DNA of 64,000 nt, taken from NCBI GenBank assembly GCA_910574455.1, contig CAJSYZ010000006.1:791981-855980 (forward strand). The letters run 5' to 3'. A model generated the notes under the pieces. The model ran no database searches. It had not been told where the DNA came from and saw nothing but the letters and a program-made list of their open reading frames with translations. Position numbers and translations under genes: made by a program. Every line of letters begins with the position of its first letter. Position 1 is the stretch's first letter. This DNA comes from Trichaptum fuscoviolaceum. Taxonomy: Eukaryota > Basidiomycota > Agaricomycetes > Hymenochaetales > Trichaptaceae. Below are positions 11,144 through 23,366 of the stretch, piece by piece.

Positions 11144-14100
11144 TCAAGGAGAAAGAGGGGGAGTAGAAGTTTCGCGAATACCGATTTTGACAAACAAGGT
11201 CGAGAAGAGGTATTGTGAAAGTTGCGCATCATGAAGTGGTAGATGGCGGTAACCTACGGATGAAATATCCACATATCAGCAATAAACGTTTAAGTGTGAA
11301 GACTGAGGCTTACCCTGCTGCAAACACCCAAGCGGAACGCAATAAACGGCGATCGAATCGTCTTCCGCGAGATTATCGTCCTTGATCGTGAAGCGGACGA
11401 AGATCAGGTCCAGCATGTCCGCAACGCACTCGAACGGGATGCTCAGCCTTTCCTCCCATACGGGGTTGAAACCGTTGTTCTTCACTGAGCTAGTACGGTA
11501 GCTGACTAGCGTCGTTTTCGTTGCAGGAGGCGATGCCGGCGGGGACGATGAAGGCGGGGGAGGGGACAGCGGTGTTGCTTCGGGTACGAACGGCGAGCGC
11601 GTCCAATCTGGAGCATGGATCGTCACTTCAACGTATGGATCGATGATATTGTTGTTCACAATTTCGCGACCGACAGAGTCCTTACGCCGAGGTAGTTGTT
11701 GCGCCGAGATGATCTATGCGAGGACGGTGAGTACTAGTGGAGAGTCTGTACATTGCAACGTACTTTCAGGTCTAACGTGTATGACGTTCTTTTGCTCAGT
11801 ACGTCCTTGCTCGGATTGCGAAGAGGCTCGGGTTTCAGGACATAACCCGCTCGGCCATTACGTTGGAACATGGAATGGTTAATCATGTATCCAAGATCTT
11901 CAACAACCAGTCAATCACAAACGTCTTCACTTCAGGAAAAGAATACTTACCGAATGTCTGCCAGTTTATCGCCACCAGCTGCGCACCGGCGCACCAGAAC
12001 TTATGAGGCTCATAATTACTGGAGTTCAATCTTGTGCCACTTGGGTATATCCGAACGAGGTGTGTCTTGTTGTGCTTCACGAGATCGAATAAGCTTTGCT
12101 TCATCACCTTAGTTGCCATGCGCTCAGAAAGGGAGAACATGTGCTCGGGAGCATAGGTCTCTTTCTTGTTGATGCCTCGGCATTTGACGCCAACGGTATA
12201 CACCAGAAGCGCAATGAGTGCGATAGACATCTTCACTTTAGTTGGCTCTGTGGGCATGACGGCAGGGTTCAAGGCGGCGGAAGCAGTTTGAATTACGGGT
12301 GGGATGCTTGGTGAAAGATTACGCCCGACGGGAGATGGGGACTTTTTGCGTCGGACACGGTCGTAAAGAGAGCGCACTTTCCCGACTTCCTCTTTGATCT
12401 CGTCCTTCATTTCCTTGATCTCTGGAGATAAACATAAGTAGAGAACTTCTGTTAGTGCAACCCAAGTCATACCTTTCATTGGCTGGATTTTCTGGATCTC
12501 CTCCCTCATTTCTATGAAACCTCTATAAATATGAAGGGATTACACAATGGATTAGGATTCCTCACCTTTGACCGCATAAACATTTCTCACAGCATTCATC
12601 TCATGCTGCAAATCTTGCCTCACATCCTTAATGAATTCGGAGTCTGACGCTGACGTGTCTGTCGTATCCGTTGTATCCGTAGAGGAAGATTCTGCAGTCT
12701 TCTTATCAGATGATCCATCCTTCTCCGTCAAATACAAATTCTTCGCTTTCAATAGAACCTTGCCCTTCAGTTCCTCGGGGCTCGGTAGTTGCTCGATCTT
12801 TGGGCGGCCTTCAACAGGAGCCTGGACCAGGCTGTCGCCAAACGTTTCCTGCATGATCTTGGCAATTAGGTCTTGCTGCGCTAACGAGCAATGCACCTCT
12901 GCCGAGATGATGATCGGGTATGGTGACGCGACGAACGCGTACTTCGCGATCGCTTCGCAAATATCGCGCAAGGGCACCTTGGATGTGAGGGTCTTTCCGT
13001 GGTAGATGACAGGTGAGGTTTCTCCGTCGTATATATCAACTATAATTCGGGATGTCAATCCAGAAATGCAATATTAGTGAAGCAACTTACGCTCTACACT
13101 TCGGCAACTATGAAGCAACGCTCGTATGTACCCTTCAATCGTACTTACACCCACGAGCTGGTGTCCAACCAAGTACGTGTTGTGTGAAGAAGAAATGAAG
13201 TACTCGGGGAGTGGTCTTGTCATGTCATGCCAAACCTCGGCATGTTGGTCTTTGAATACGGCGTTGTCGGTAGAAAGGAGGAAAGAGGAGAACGCGTCCA
13301 GAGACCATGTCAGCTTCGAGATATCTTCCAAGGGAACCACAACATTCGGCGAAGGAGTGGAAGGAGAGGTAACATCCGTTGGTTCGACGGGTGGCGTCGG
13401 CGGTAAAGGGGCATTTGAAGGAGCCGAGCGGTCAGCCGGAGGGTTCTCCGGCCCAGGTTTGAGTCCAGTGTCGGGAATTGCATGATCGGGGGGCGGAGAC
13501 ACAGAAGATAGTTCAACTGTGGATGTTGAAGCATGTTTCCGGAAGACTAGCTCTAATTCATCTCTGCTGAGCGTCGACTATAGACAAATTGCGCATTAAT
13601 GTCATGTCACAACGTTTATTACCCCGCAGACTGACCTTCTGATGGTACGTCATGAACGACTCGAACGCTTGGAAGTCGAATACATCCCTCTGAGCGGTAA
13701 CTCTCTTGTATAATCGAGTGATCTCTGGCCTATCCTTGAGCAACTTCACGAACCGCCTGAAATCGTCAAAGTCAAGGTAACCACGGTTCCTGGAGTCCGC
13801 TTCCTTGAACCGACGGAGGAGATCGTCCTGCGAGAAGCCGATATTCAGGCGCTTGCACATCTTCTCCACCTCCTCAAACATCAGCTTGTCGTCGCGCTGC
13901 TCGTCGGCCGTTCTCCAGTATCGACGCTCCCATACCGCCTGCCGCTTCTCCACATGACCGAGGCCGCTCATCAGGACCTGCCGCACGGCGTAGAGATCCC
14001 GGAGTGTGCGATCCCACATTGCGAACACGTCCTTGCTTGGGGCGACCGCATGAAGTGTTTTGTACCGCCCGTCGACGATGTAGATAATGGTGAGCCATCG

Positions 14101-14928
14101 GTCCTCGTACTCATACGCAAGCTGGAACTGCTCGCGGTAGTACCGAGCATCTATGCCCGACCGGATTTCCTTGATGTTTTCGATGGGAACTGTGTTATGT
14201 TAGCTGCGAGAACAAACTCAGATAGAAATCACACACTCAAGCCCGACTTCTTCGAGTCCCACAGCACGTAGCCTTGGTCGGGGTCTATTCGGAACATGAC
14301 TGTCTTTTTCTTCTTCGCAGACACCTTCGTCAACGGCGTGCCCTCTTGCAAGAGCATAGGCACTTTCACGTCTTCGACATGGGCGTTCATCCTGTCGTCC
14401 GTGTCGTCTGTTATCAAGATAGACAAGTTATATGTAATGTGCTGTGGCGTAGATGAAATAAAGCCAACCTTCGCTGATGCCCGTTGATAGGAATGCGTTC
14501 CTCCTGTAGTCCCGTGTATGCTGTGCATCAGAGAGACTTCGGCCGTGCTGGACACGAGCTGGACGCGTGTCGCTCTTTGTCTCTGTACTACCACCTCTGC
14601 TCCTGCTCAGCCTCACAGACGTTGCCCGGCGCACAGACCCACTAATGCTCTTCAAGCCCGACGACCCCGCCTTGCTCACGCGTCTCCAGAGAGACGCGCC
14701 CTCCTTGTCGCCACTACGAGTCAGCTCGTCGGTGCCAATACTGTGTGCGCCACGCTTGTGTTTGCGGTTGAAGTCGGGGGTCGGTGCAAGGAGGTCGTTT
14801 GACCGTCGGAGATGATGTCCAACAGGCACGGTTGTCGACCGCCGGATCGGCTGCGGCTGCGGCATCGCCTTCGTTCTTGTGTCACCTCCACCACTGGCAT
14901 TGGCCATGATGTCCACTTCCCCACTCAC
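11144..14928 (-). CDS. plc1: Phosphoinositide-specific phospholipase C, delta type
   Basis: It hydrolyses PI(4,5)P2 to IP3 and diacylglycerol at the plasma membrane. Domain order on the minus strand is complete. A basic, Ser-rich N-terminus (MSGEVDIMANAS, near 14928) is followed by a PH-like region (14590-14050), EF-hand-like helices (14030-13600), PLC-X (13290-12700, with SSHNTYLVGHQL and VIYHGKTLTS carrying the two catalytic His), a charged linker (12700-12330), PLC-Y (12180-11900, with HLVRIYPSGTRLNSSNYEP and VAINWQTF) and C2 (11660-11300). The last exon (11144-11253) encodes the typical YRHLPLHDAQLSQYLFSTLF end. LDIYDGE replaces the animal LDCWDGP around an intron. A hydrophobic stretch (VKMSIALIALLVYTVGV) in the X-Y linker is unusual. 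Exon borders were checked only at some junctions. Confidence 0.9.
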
Positions 14929-15793
14929 TGGCAGGCTGATAATGAGGGCGAAAAGGAGTGTGGAGAGGACTCAGAGGAGAAAAAAAGACAAAAGTGAGCT
15001 CAGCTATGTCAGTAGACGTATAGCAGGGAGAATTGACAGGTTATATTATCGGTTAGCGCACTTATAAGCAGCAAGACCAGGGGCGCCACGCAGCTAACCT
15101 GAAGTTGTAATTTGATGGAGAGCTGTGTAGCAATGCCTCTTGCAAACTTGAAGGCGGTTTTTGCTCTGGCATTGAGGAAAGTGGGTGGCTTGGAAGCTGT
15201 TCAAGTACGGATTTCGTCCATAAAGTAACTGACCTAAGTACATGTATTCAATCAAGACGGAAATGTGATACTAGTAGAATCTTTTTTAATGGTACAAACA
15301 TGGTCATACATAGTTGAAAATATCTATAGTTAATGGGTCCAAATCGGCAAAGACTCGGGACAAAGTACCTTCCGACATCAACTGAGTCGCGTTTTTGTAG
15401 TAAAGACTCGCCCAGGCTTGAAGCCAATCAACGAATTTATCGGGGGTCGGTAATTCCATAACTCGACAGTAGCATGCACATGAGTCAAAGACTCGACTGC
15501 AATCAGAGTTTAGGGTTCAGCGGATAACAATGTACAGTGTCGAGGACTACCCTACAATGATAGGGCGGTGCTTTCTCCTTTGATTCCCGAGACCTTCTGA
15601 CTAGTATTCAGCGCCCAATTCAATGCTGTACGCGACCCTCTGGCGCCCATAGACGCAGACAGGAGTAGACAGGCATCCATTTGCGCGATCATCTCCCTAG
15701 TATCTCATGAGCACATGGGCTGGAACGTGCGACAGTTCACGCAAGAAAACATACCGATTACTTTACTCCCCTTTCCGAGCAGTAGCGCAGCTA
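14929..15793. other. Gene-free stretch upstream of plc1
   Basis: No convincing coding region, RNA gene or repeat is seen. It holds the plc1 promoter side and the 3' side of the small protein gene, both of which lie on the minus strand. Confidence 0.4.
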
Positions 15794-16101
15794 CTAAGGG
15801 GCAGCAGCAACCGAAGCGTTTTCGTTCTGAGTATTCTGAGTAGCATCACTATCCGGTTCTCGTTGATTATGCGTGCTTCCAAGAGTAGAGTGAGACGGAG
15901 ATTGCAAAGTCCGACGGGGCTTGCCTTCAGCCAGGCGCTGGTAAAGAACAACTAACAACATCGAAGGAACGTTTGTCAACACTTTGAATCGGATAGTTTC
16001 AATGCGTGCCACATGCACTAACATGATGTTGCTCCTATGACGGGCAGAGTCACAATGATAGTTCGCCAGCGCTTTGCTTGCAGGGATAAGGGAGGTGCCA
16101 T
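15794..16101 (-). CDS. Small single-TM protein, 78 residues, conserved fungal type
   Basis: Two exons (16023-16101 and 15794-15951) join in frame to 78 residues. The start MAPPLSLQAKRWRTIIVTL is followed by a short hydrophobic segment (PVIGATSFVLYQRL), a basic stretch (AEGKPRRTL) and a polar Ser/Thr/Asn tail. A basic N-terminus, one membrane span and small size resemble inner-membrane mitochondrial proteins of fungi, possibly assembly-factor-like. I recognise the shape but cannot name the family with certainty. It is easily missed because each exon alone is very short. Confidence 0.6.
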
Positions 16102-17300
16102 CTCAAACACGTCGATATCTTGATAGCTCGTTGTACTACATACCGGACCAACGTGTTAGGAACGAGGAAACTTAACATAGTGCATATCATACCTTGAATG
16201 AAATGTCCACTTTCCCAAGAATCAATACGAAAATTAGAGTAGAGACAAAACGCAAGTGATGTGTTCCATAGAAAAAAGTTCCTTCAAGTTGACATTGGAA
16301 GAAAGAATCGCGATGGAGCGGCCCTGGCTCCTCGAACTCAGTCCTCTCTGTATTTCCCACGCTTAAATAAGCCTAAACTTCAAGTTCCAGTAAAGGTTTC
16401 TTTTCCTTCGACAACGATGACCAGGATTGAAAATTACAATCCTCCTTGCATACCTTCGCTTTGGGGACAAATACTTTTGACTCTTAACGCCAAAAAAGCA
16501 TCACTATCTTTCTTGCAATTTGTATCGAACTTTCCCCTTCTCCAACTGATGAGACAATGCCGGTTCGAGAATTCCGATTTACATTCTGTACTATGAACGG
16601 GAGAGGACATGGCATCTTTGAACACGACCTTCAAAAGTTTTTCAAGGCTCCTGACTATCTTTGCTACATGAGCTTCAATCAATTGGCTACCCGTCGTTGA
16701 TGAACAATTCCTTATGGACAAGGTTTTCCATTCTCCCTAATATATGAACGGGTTCTGGTGAGCATGGGCCATATCCAGCCTCCAAGACTTGACTCACGGA
16801 GGGCATTGGGTTGGCGCCCTTCCTATCTTATCGTTTGGCATACTAGCGGAAATGTGAGCATCAACGTTATGGTGGTCTCGTTAGAAAAGAACCTACGCGG
16901 ATACTGAAATCCCCATCATCGCGACAAGCAGCAGGAGAAGGACCTTCTGGAACATAGTATGGTTGCAGGGGGTTATCGTCTCACTGAAGTAAGTCAATAG
17001 TAGAATCTCTTGGATTTTTGGGGCTTTTATAGACTCATCTTTAATTAAAGACGGCGGTCATGGACGGCTTTTGTACTTAAATACTATCTCCTGAGCCCCG
17101 CTCTTCTCGTGCAGGAGTAAGCACAGAGGTGTCTTTGCCTTCTCAGAGAACCCGATCGAAGCCGTTGTTCGCAATTGAAATCAGCGCTCGTTATTGACGG
17201 AGACACAAGGTGGACAGCCAGTTGATAAGTTCCTCCTTTCAATTTGTTTGCTTATACGTTCTATCAGGCCTAGGAGATGAGTGGTAGTGTGGAATTCTGG
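16102..17300. other. Stretch without a supported gene
   Basis: Short open frames exist on both strands (for example 16434-16721 on minus) but none has a recognisable domain, conserved spacing or a convincing splice partner. A few AT-rich patches and no clear repeat are seen. Confidence 0.35.
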
Positions 17301-17305
17301 AACGC

Positions 17306-17680
17306 GTGATGATGGTTCTTAAATGCGTATTTTTCATTGTTGAGCGATTTCCGTCAAAGATGCTTAAGGCCAATATCTTTTTCTGGAGTTTTAAAGCTGT
17401 GCTCTCTACTGAGAGCTCGCTAAAAGTGAAATTAGAGTTCGGATATCTCGCTGCTATTCGAAATGCAAGACAACTTGAAGGGCTCAATCCAGTCAACAGA
17501 CAGTTTATTGTGTACAACTCGACAAGTAAGTAAGAATCCTGTCGCCCCGTTTCTCATAAGTATCCGATTTCACTTCAGGAACCAGACTTTAACGAAAGAA
17601 TAGGTTCTGCGTATATAGGATGCAGCTTGAACGGCCATGGAAATGACTTTACGTTCAAGTCAATTCACTATGATTCAAGC
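17306..17680 (+). CDS. Possible small two-exon gene, function unknown
   Basis: A frame from 17306 ends at LNPVNRQFIVYNSTSK near a GTAAGT donor (about 17530). A plausible acceptor near 17580 leads to EPDFNERIGSAYIGCSLNGHG and a stop near 17680. The combined product would be roughly 110 residues without a signal peptide or known motif. The only support is the splice site pair and the open frames, so it may be chance. Confidence 0.25.
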
Positions 17681-18119
17681 TAAGTCTATTCACATCATCG
17701 CATCTTCCTAGGGATCCTTGGGTTTCCTTGTCTTCGTTGTGATGGATTGAATCTCTGCTGAGTTTGTCTTGATTGTATGACCCATTTTAGGCGTATCGCA
17801 TCAGTGACCCTGATAACCCCGGAATGGAAGACAACATCTACCAACTTCCCACAACTTCAACCTTGTCTTCGAGCTTTGCAGATAGGAGTGCTTGCGGTGT
17901 CTTCCAACTACCTTAACTCTGCTGATCGCCGCCGAGCTTCTGTGTCCGGTTGCGACTGAACTTCATTAACACCTGTGACACTGATGGACACGAGAATGGG
18001 AAAAGGACAATGCCAGGCGGAAACACGCAGGTTGCCACGCATCTCTCTCGAGTCTCAGCTTGCTTGTCCTCGTGTATCGATGAACCAGGCGCATCACTGA
18101 ATAGAGGACTTCAGGATTG

Positions 18120-19462
18120 TGGTGCAATGCTTCTGGATGTCGCACCCGTGTTAACTGCGGACTGGGCCCGTAGGCAAGCTCTACAGTCTCTTTTGTTGAG
18201 CGCGGCAACGACTACGGCCGTAGCACCTATTGTCTTCTGCTGTCGGACCTTCTTTCAGAGACACCGCTTAATGGGTAAACTCCGATATCATTGAACCCCT
18301 TCTTACGTTCGCGCTTTTTGCCTTCCCGACGCAGTCTCTGGCCTTCCGCATCATGATCACTGCGTCAGAGGCTCACTGTACGTACCATAAGGTTCAGCCA
18401 TGCGCTTAAGGCCTGTGGTCGTTTATCCTGGATGCTCTTGTCCGTAGACGTGGCCAAGAAGCCTATATTATGCACCTCCGTTTCCTTCACTTATGTGCCT
18501 CCGCTCCGCCCTTTGGCTCTTGAGCCGTCTCAGCTTGTGAGCCACTTAGCTAGGCCCGCCCTCTCAACCACAATCTCCCGTCCAAGCTGGCCACATACGC
18601 TTGAACCACAAAACCACAAAACCACAATGAGAATGACCGCTGTATATAATCTGGCGCTTGCCCCTTCCGCAATGGCAAAGACACGCCTCCGCCGATCTCG
18701 ACCCTCCCCAGCATTTACACTCATGATTATCGGCAGCGTCAGCAAGCATGTTTTCTCGAGCGTCATTCATCTCCCGAAGAAGTTCTCCTGCGTATCAGAT
18801 CAGGTATCCTCTCCGCAAGAGCGGGTTCTCTTCCCGTCGGAGGTGCATAGTCAAGGGCAGTCGAGCTGCACAGCGAGTACCTGGGACTATAACGCAGAGA
18901 AGGAGTTCGAGCGTTCGGGTAATACCACTCCTGTAGCCACAGAACCTACCACCACTTGGGAAGCCGGTCCTATTCTCCCTATGGAGCAACTGGAGGCTGC
19001 GCTTTCACGCACGTCTCTGGCTCTTGATGAGTCTGCAGCTACGATGCCGGATACGCCGAAGACGTCGAAACCCTCTCGGCGCCTCTCAATCAGTGTCGTA
19101 AGTTCCCAATCGAATTCACATACAGTTTTTCCTTAATTTGACCTCTGTAGCGTTCTTCTAACTTTCATCCATCTGCGAGAGAAAGCGTCGTACTTAGACC
19201 GCCGTCCACCTCGGGTTCTAGCGAACTTCACTTCCGGCCGCTCTCCCCTCCCCCCGATCATCTCCGGAGGAGGAACGCCCAGCAACCTGTCTCCCCTCCG
19301 GCCTCACCGCACCGCAGCCAGATGCACCAAAGGCCTCGGACTGTATCACTCCATCAGGTGCTTTCAAGCGAGGCGCTCACCTTTGGTCAAGGAGACACTC
19401 CGGATGTTCCTCCGGTTAGCGAGATGCAGCTGCGCGATAGTGGGGTTCTTTCACGCGAATAG
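18120..19462 (+). CDS. Unassigned gene with hydrophobic segments and a Ser/Pro-rich tail
   Basis: The best-supported part is the 3' end. A frame through PMEQLEAALSRTSLALDES ends at LSISV before a GTAAGT donor near 19099, and an exon from 19151 to 19462 (RSSNFHPSARESVVLRPPS ... MQLRDSGVLSRE) closes the gene. Upstream, segments at 18127-18290 (MLLDVAPVLTADWARRQ, then a hydrophobic stretch ending VFCCRTFF) and 18432-18560 could be further exons, but the splicing is unclear. Membrane helices followed by a long Ser/Pro-rich cytoplasmic tail would suit a fungal receptor or sensor. That is speculation. Confidence 0.35.
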
Positions 19463-19839
19463 ATCGTGCGCAACTTAATATTCCCGGCGATGCCTCAACA
19501 TACCTGCACGTCGTGGGCCCTCCAATTAATATCCTTCTTCAATCCCATATAGATCGCATAATCGCAACCTTCTACGTCTTCCTCAAAAATACAAGTTTCT
19601 CCTTATCTCAAACTATATCCTTCATTTTAATCTACCGAGCTTAGTCTCTAAAAATAATATTGTGTAATTGATATTACCAGTGTACCTACATAGTGCAATT
19701 ATCAAAGTGTATACTATCGAAGTGAATACTACGTTTCCTGAGTTTATGAGAACGAATTGCCGAATCTGTCTCTCCGAGTTTCAGTTATCATCCTACTGCC
19801 AGCCTTCACAGAATTCAGTTCCTTTGCTCCTTCCATGAC
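19463..19839. other. AT-rich intergenic stretch
   Basis: AT-rich sequence between the 3' end of the unassigned gene and the prefoldin start. It must contain the prefoldin promoter, but no specific motif is evident. Confidence 0.4.
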
Positions 19840-20447
19840 ATGGCATCTTCATCACAGTCTCAGGCCGTAAATGTTGCCGACCTAGAGCTACCGCAACTTC
19901 AAGACGTTAGAAGACAACTAGAAGAAGTGCTCACAATAGAATCCATGACTGACTCTGTTTCTAAATCAACTCGTGCAGGAGCTCTCGCACTTGACGAACT
20001 CGTTTCAACAGCTGAAAGTAGCGCAGACGAAGTTCAGATCGTGCCTCGAAAATGTCGCCGAGATCAAGGCAGAGAACAAGAGTGCGTATCCTACTTGCCT
20101 TACTCTCCGGCGTACGCTGAATCTCTGTTAGATCGGACAATTTTAGTACCTTTGACGAATTCTCTTTATGTACCAGGGAAGTTGAGTGACACGGATAATG
20201 TTATTGTCGATGTTGGTACTGGGTATTATGTGAAGAAGGTGTGTGCTGTCTTTTACTTTTGTAACTTCTCTAACATCTGGTACAGAGCCGAGCGGATGCA
20301 GCGAAGCATTACCAGGGCAAGGTTGACTACGTTAAATCGAATCTGGAGAAGCTGCAGGAGACGATCTCGAAAAAGCAAGACAACTTGCAATACGTCGTGA
20401 ATATCATGATAGCGAAGGAACGCGAACCAGGGGCGAAGGAGTCCTGA
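19840..20447 (+). CDS. GIM5: Prefoldin subunit 5
   Basis: This is an alpha-type subunit of the hexameric prefoldin co-chaperone, which passes unfolded actin and tubulin to CCT in the cytosol. Four exons start at MASSSQSQAVNVADLELPQL. The spliced product continues ELSHLTNSFQQLKVAQTKF (first helix), ENVAEIKAENK, the beta-hairpin core TILVPLTNSLYVPGKL and DTDNVIVDVGTGYYVKK, then the second helix (KVDYVKSNLEKLQETISKKQ) and ends AKEREPGAKES. Helix-hairpin-hairpin-helix order, the LTNSLYVPGKL signature and length fit the family. Its stop lies 79 bp from the convergent UstYa-like gene. Confidence 0.93.
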
Positions 20448-20526
20448 GTGAGTGCAACAAACTGATTGCGAAAGGACAGACTGAGAATGCAGTTGGAATT
20501 TATGTTGTACAAAATATAATACACAT

Positions 20527-21272
20527 TTATCGCTCTTGAGAGGTCTCGTTGGCCCGAAGCCATTCTTCGTACTCCTCAAAATTCTGCTCAACGAAAGCGT
20601 GAACTTTACTCCAGTCCCTGCAGACATGCGTTGCAAACAGGCCCTCCGCGACATCCTGCGAGCCCGGGAATGTTTCCGGCTCGAGTGTCAAGTCCGCTGC
20701 GCACAGAATGGTTTGTCGGAGGTAGTTCAGACAGTGTTGGGCATGCGGGACTTCTCTCTCCCTTACACCTGAGTTCACCCTTTCCCATGACCGACGCGTA
20801 GGATGCTCGCGTCCGAGTATGGCGAACCGCAAGGAGTCCAGACAGTGCATCTGGTGGTACACGCTCAACCCGAAGAAACGACGATTGGGCCCCAGGCGAA
20901 CGAATCCTGCTGATCCTCCTGGGTAGACAGACTCCCACTCGGCGTCCGCGTCAGGCCCCTCGAGCCCGTAATGGAAGGAATCCTCGAGCGTTAACGCAAC
21001 GGGCGGGCCAAGGTCGAGCTGGGAGTCAAGAGTGAGAGGGTAATGATCACCGACCCAAGCTGAACACTTCACATTAGTGGCTATGAAGGCAATTTCTATT
21101 GATAAGGCTCACAATACTCTTCGCCAACGCTCGCTTTCGCTAGAGTACACTGTGAGCTGTCCCGAGCTGCATATTGTAGCCATGCGGTGCCGAGTTGCAT
21201 CAAACCCGACAGGACCAGAGCAGAGCTCGCTATAAGGACTGTTCTTTCGCCAGATAGTGAAGCTAATCTCAT
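20527..21272 (-). CDS. UstYa-like (DUF3328) oxidase-type protein, 230 residues
   Basis: Two exons (21113-21272 and 20527-21059; intron GTGAGC..TTCAG) join in frame. The start MRLASLSGERTVLIAS leads into one membrane helix (about residues 10-32). The lumenal part contains WVGDHYP, then YHQMHCLDSLR and HAQHCLNYLRQTILC, the paired HxxHC motifs that define the family. In other fungi UstYa proteins oxidise or cyclise peptides in RiPP pathways, and relatives act in other secondary-metabolite clusters. I see no precursor peptide, NRPS, PKS or P450 around it; neighbours are housekeeping genes. The substrate is therefore unknown and it could be a solitary member. Confidence 0.88.
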
Positions 21273-21977
21273 CGTGCGTTCTTGATCTTCGCTGACCACA
21301 AATGAGGTCGCCGTCGATGGTGGTGAACAGAAGGCATGTTTGACGTTGGTCTTTGCACTCTGCCTGGGAAGCGGCAATAGAAAGCACGTCGTTCAAGAAG
21401 AGAAATAACTTCTCAGGAGCCTGCCAGTGAGTACTTTAATAATGTCCGCCTTCGATACATTGTCACACAACTTCAAGTTGAAGACATCTATGTACTTAGC
21501 AACATCACCGTTGTTGCGCGCGACCGTCTTTGAGCCGCCATCTGTTTCTTTAGGAAGCACAATCTTTTGGACCCGAGGACGAGGCGCCCAGACGATAAGT
21601 CATTGACGAGCTTCAATCTCCTTCAACATCCTTATAGAAAAAGCTGAATGCAATGGTCGTGTTTGTTTAACACAATACATCGGTATCGGTCAACTTGAAG
21701 CAAAGACGATACTCATTCTCTAATGAAGTTCATTCATGAAAAGCGGCGTGTATCCCAAGGCACTGGGCGTCTTGAATCTCGCTTCTCTTATCAGAGACGT
21801 ACTCTTGGGGATCCGGCGCACGACTCTTGATCTGATCTTGCGTTGTTGACTTCATGCTGACGAACAACGTTATCTGCGCCTAAGCGCGGGCTCGATCACC
21901 TTATATTGCTTCAAGTGCACTCTTCTGTTTCACATTGCTATCGTAGGCCTGCCTTCATCTTAGTCCCCTCAGACAAT
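21273..21977. other. Divergent intergenic region
   Basis: This lies between the divergent UstYa-like gene and the plus-strand gene at 21978, so it should hold both promoters. No repeat or RNA gene is seen. Confidence 0.4.
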
Positions 21978-23366
21978 ATGTTTGCCGGCTGTCTATCCCA
22001 GGAGCGAGAAGATTCAGATAGTCTAGAAGAATCGAGGCGACGGAGTACAGTATCTAGCAATGAACGGGAAGAAACGGACAGTCCGTTTGATCCTGTTAGG
22101 AACGGCGATTTGGTCCTCTTCAGTATCAATCTGCCCAAAACGTGCGAAGCATTCGATCTCCCGTACGATCACATTTTTCAGAAAGAAGCACAGGCCCTAT
22201 CCTTGAGAAAATACGTGGCTGTGGTCGATAAGGTATGGTCTCTTCTCTTATTGTCGTTATCCCTGTTGACCATGTAGTCGCAGGCTTCCTTCTTTCCGCA
22301 AAACCATTGGTGTACCTGCGATCTCATAATGGTCTCCCAAGGCTTCCCGAAGTCTCGCGAGGGCAAACTCGAAGACTCATCCATGTGCGCACCTATAGTC
22401 CCGGAAACGTCGCACCCCCTCGGCAGACAGTCAGTTCACTTGAAAGAGAACAAAATGCTTCCATGGAACCACTGCTACCTATCGACAGTGATGCGCACGC
22501 GAGCTGTTGTAGCTGCAACAGACTCTGAAGGATACTCGAAGGCTTTGTGCATAACGGACGACCGAATCGGTGATTTGATGGGTTTCTGGCGTTATCAAAT
22601 TGAAGACAAACGTCGCAGCAATGTTCTTGCCGAAACATTGGAGTTCGATACCACGGGAAGCTCCGGTCCTCCTAGTCTGATTGTAAATCGACCTCCTTTA
22701 TATCGCAAGTACTCCTCTACAAGGACCATGCAAGACTCTGTATTCGGATCTGAGGAAGACCTCAAGCTCCCTGCGACAGGCGGACTCAGCGCGTGGTACG
22801 AGCACCAAGGTATAATCAAGATGTTCAAGACTTCGCCTCGGAAGCTGCATGTCGATGTTTGGTACGATCTCACTTCCGTTCAGAACCCTCCAGACCCATG
22901 TGACTTTTTCGAGGAGAAGGCAGAAGTACATCGGTGCGTTTTTAGTTATTACCGTTGTAGGGCATACGCTGATACAACGGATCTAATAAAGGCTTCTTCA
23001 GAGGGCGCAGGAACGAATACAAATGCTCCCACTATCCGCTCCCAGAGCTAAAGCTGTTGCTGACGTCGACCCTGCGTGGCTCGCGCTCTATGAAAATGAC
23101 TTCGATGATTTGTACGTTATCAGTGACCTCTGACCTTGCTAGTCCCCTAATACATGCTTTAATATTTCATCAGATCGGATTACTCCAAATCTGATGCCAG
23201 TACACCACCACCGAATCTACCTCTGCCGCACTATCTGCGCCGCAACTCTGCGAAGTCAAAGGTACGAAGCATGATGAAGAATGTCGTCGTCTCTTTGCGT
23301 CAAGGTCCCCCTCGCTTCGCGGCTTGGGTAAGGAGGCACGGTGACTACCGCAGAAACGTCTCGTAA
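21978..23366 (+). CDS. Unassigned 407-residue protein
   Basis: Four exons (21978-22232, 22278-22933, 22992-23111, 23174-23366) join in frame with good GT-AG borders. The start is MFAGCLSQEREDSDSL, an acidic, Ser-rich N-terminus (likely disordered). The middle contains GDLVLFSINLPKTCEAFDL, WNHCYLSTVMRTRAVV and ITDDRIGDLMGFWRYQIE. The end is basic (LRRNSAKSKVRSMMKN ... RRHGDYRRNVS). No signal peptide, membrane span or catalytic motif is recognised. It is probably lineage-specific to basidiomycetes. Confidence 0.6.
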
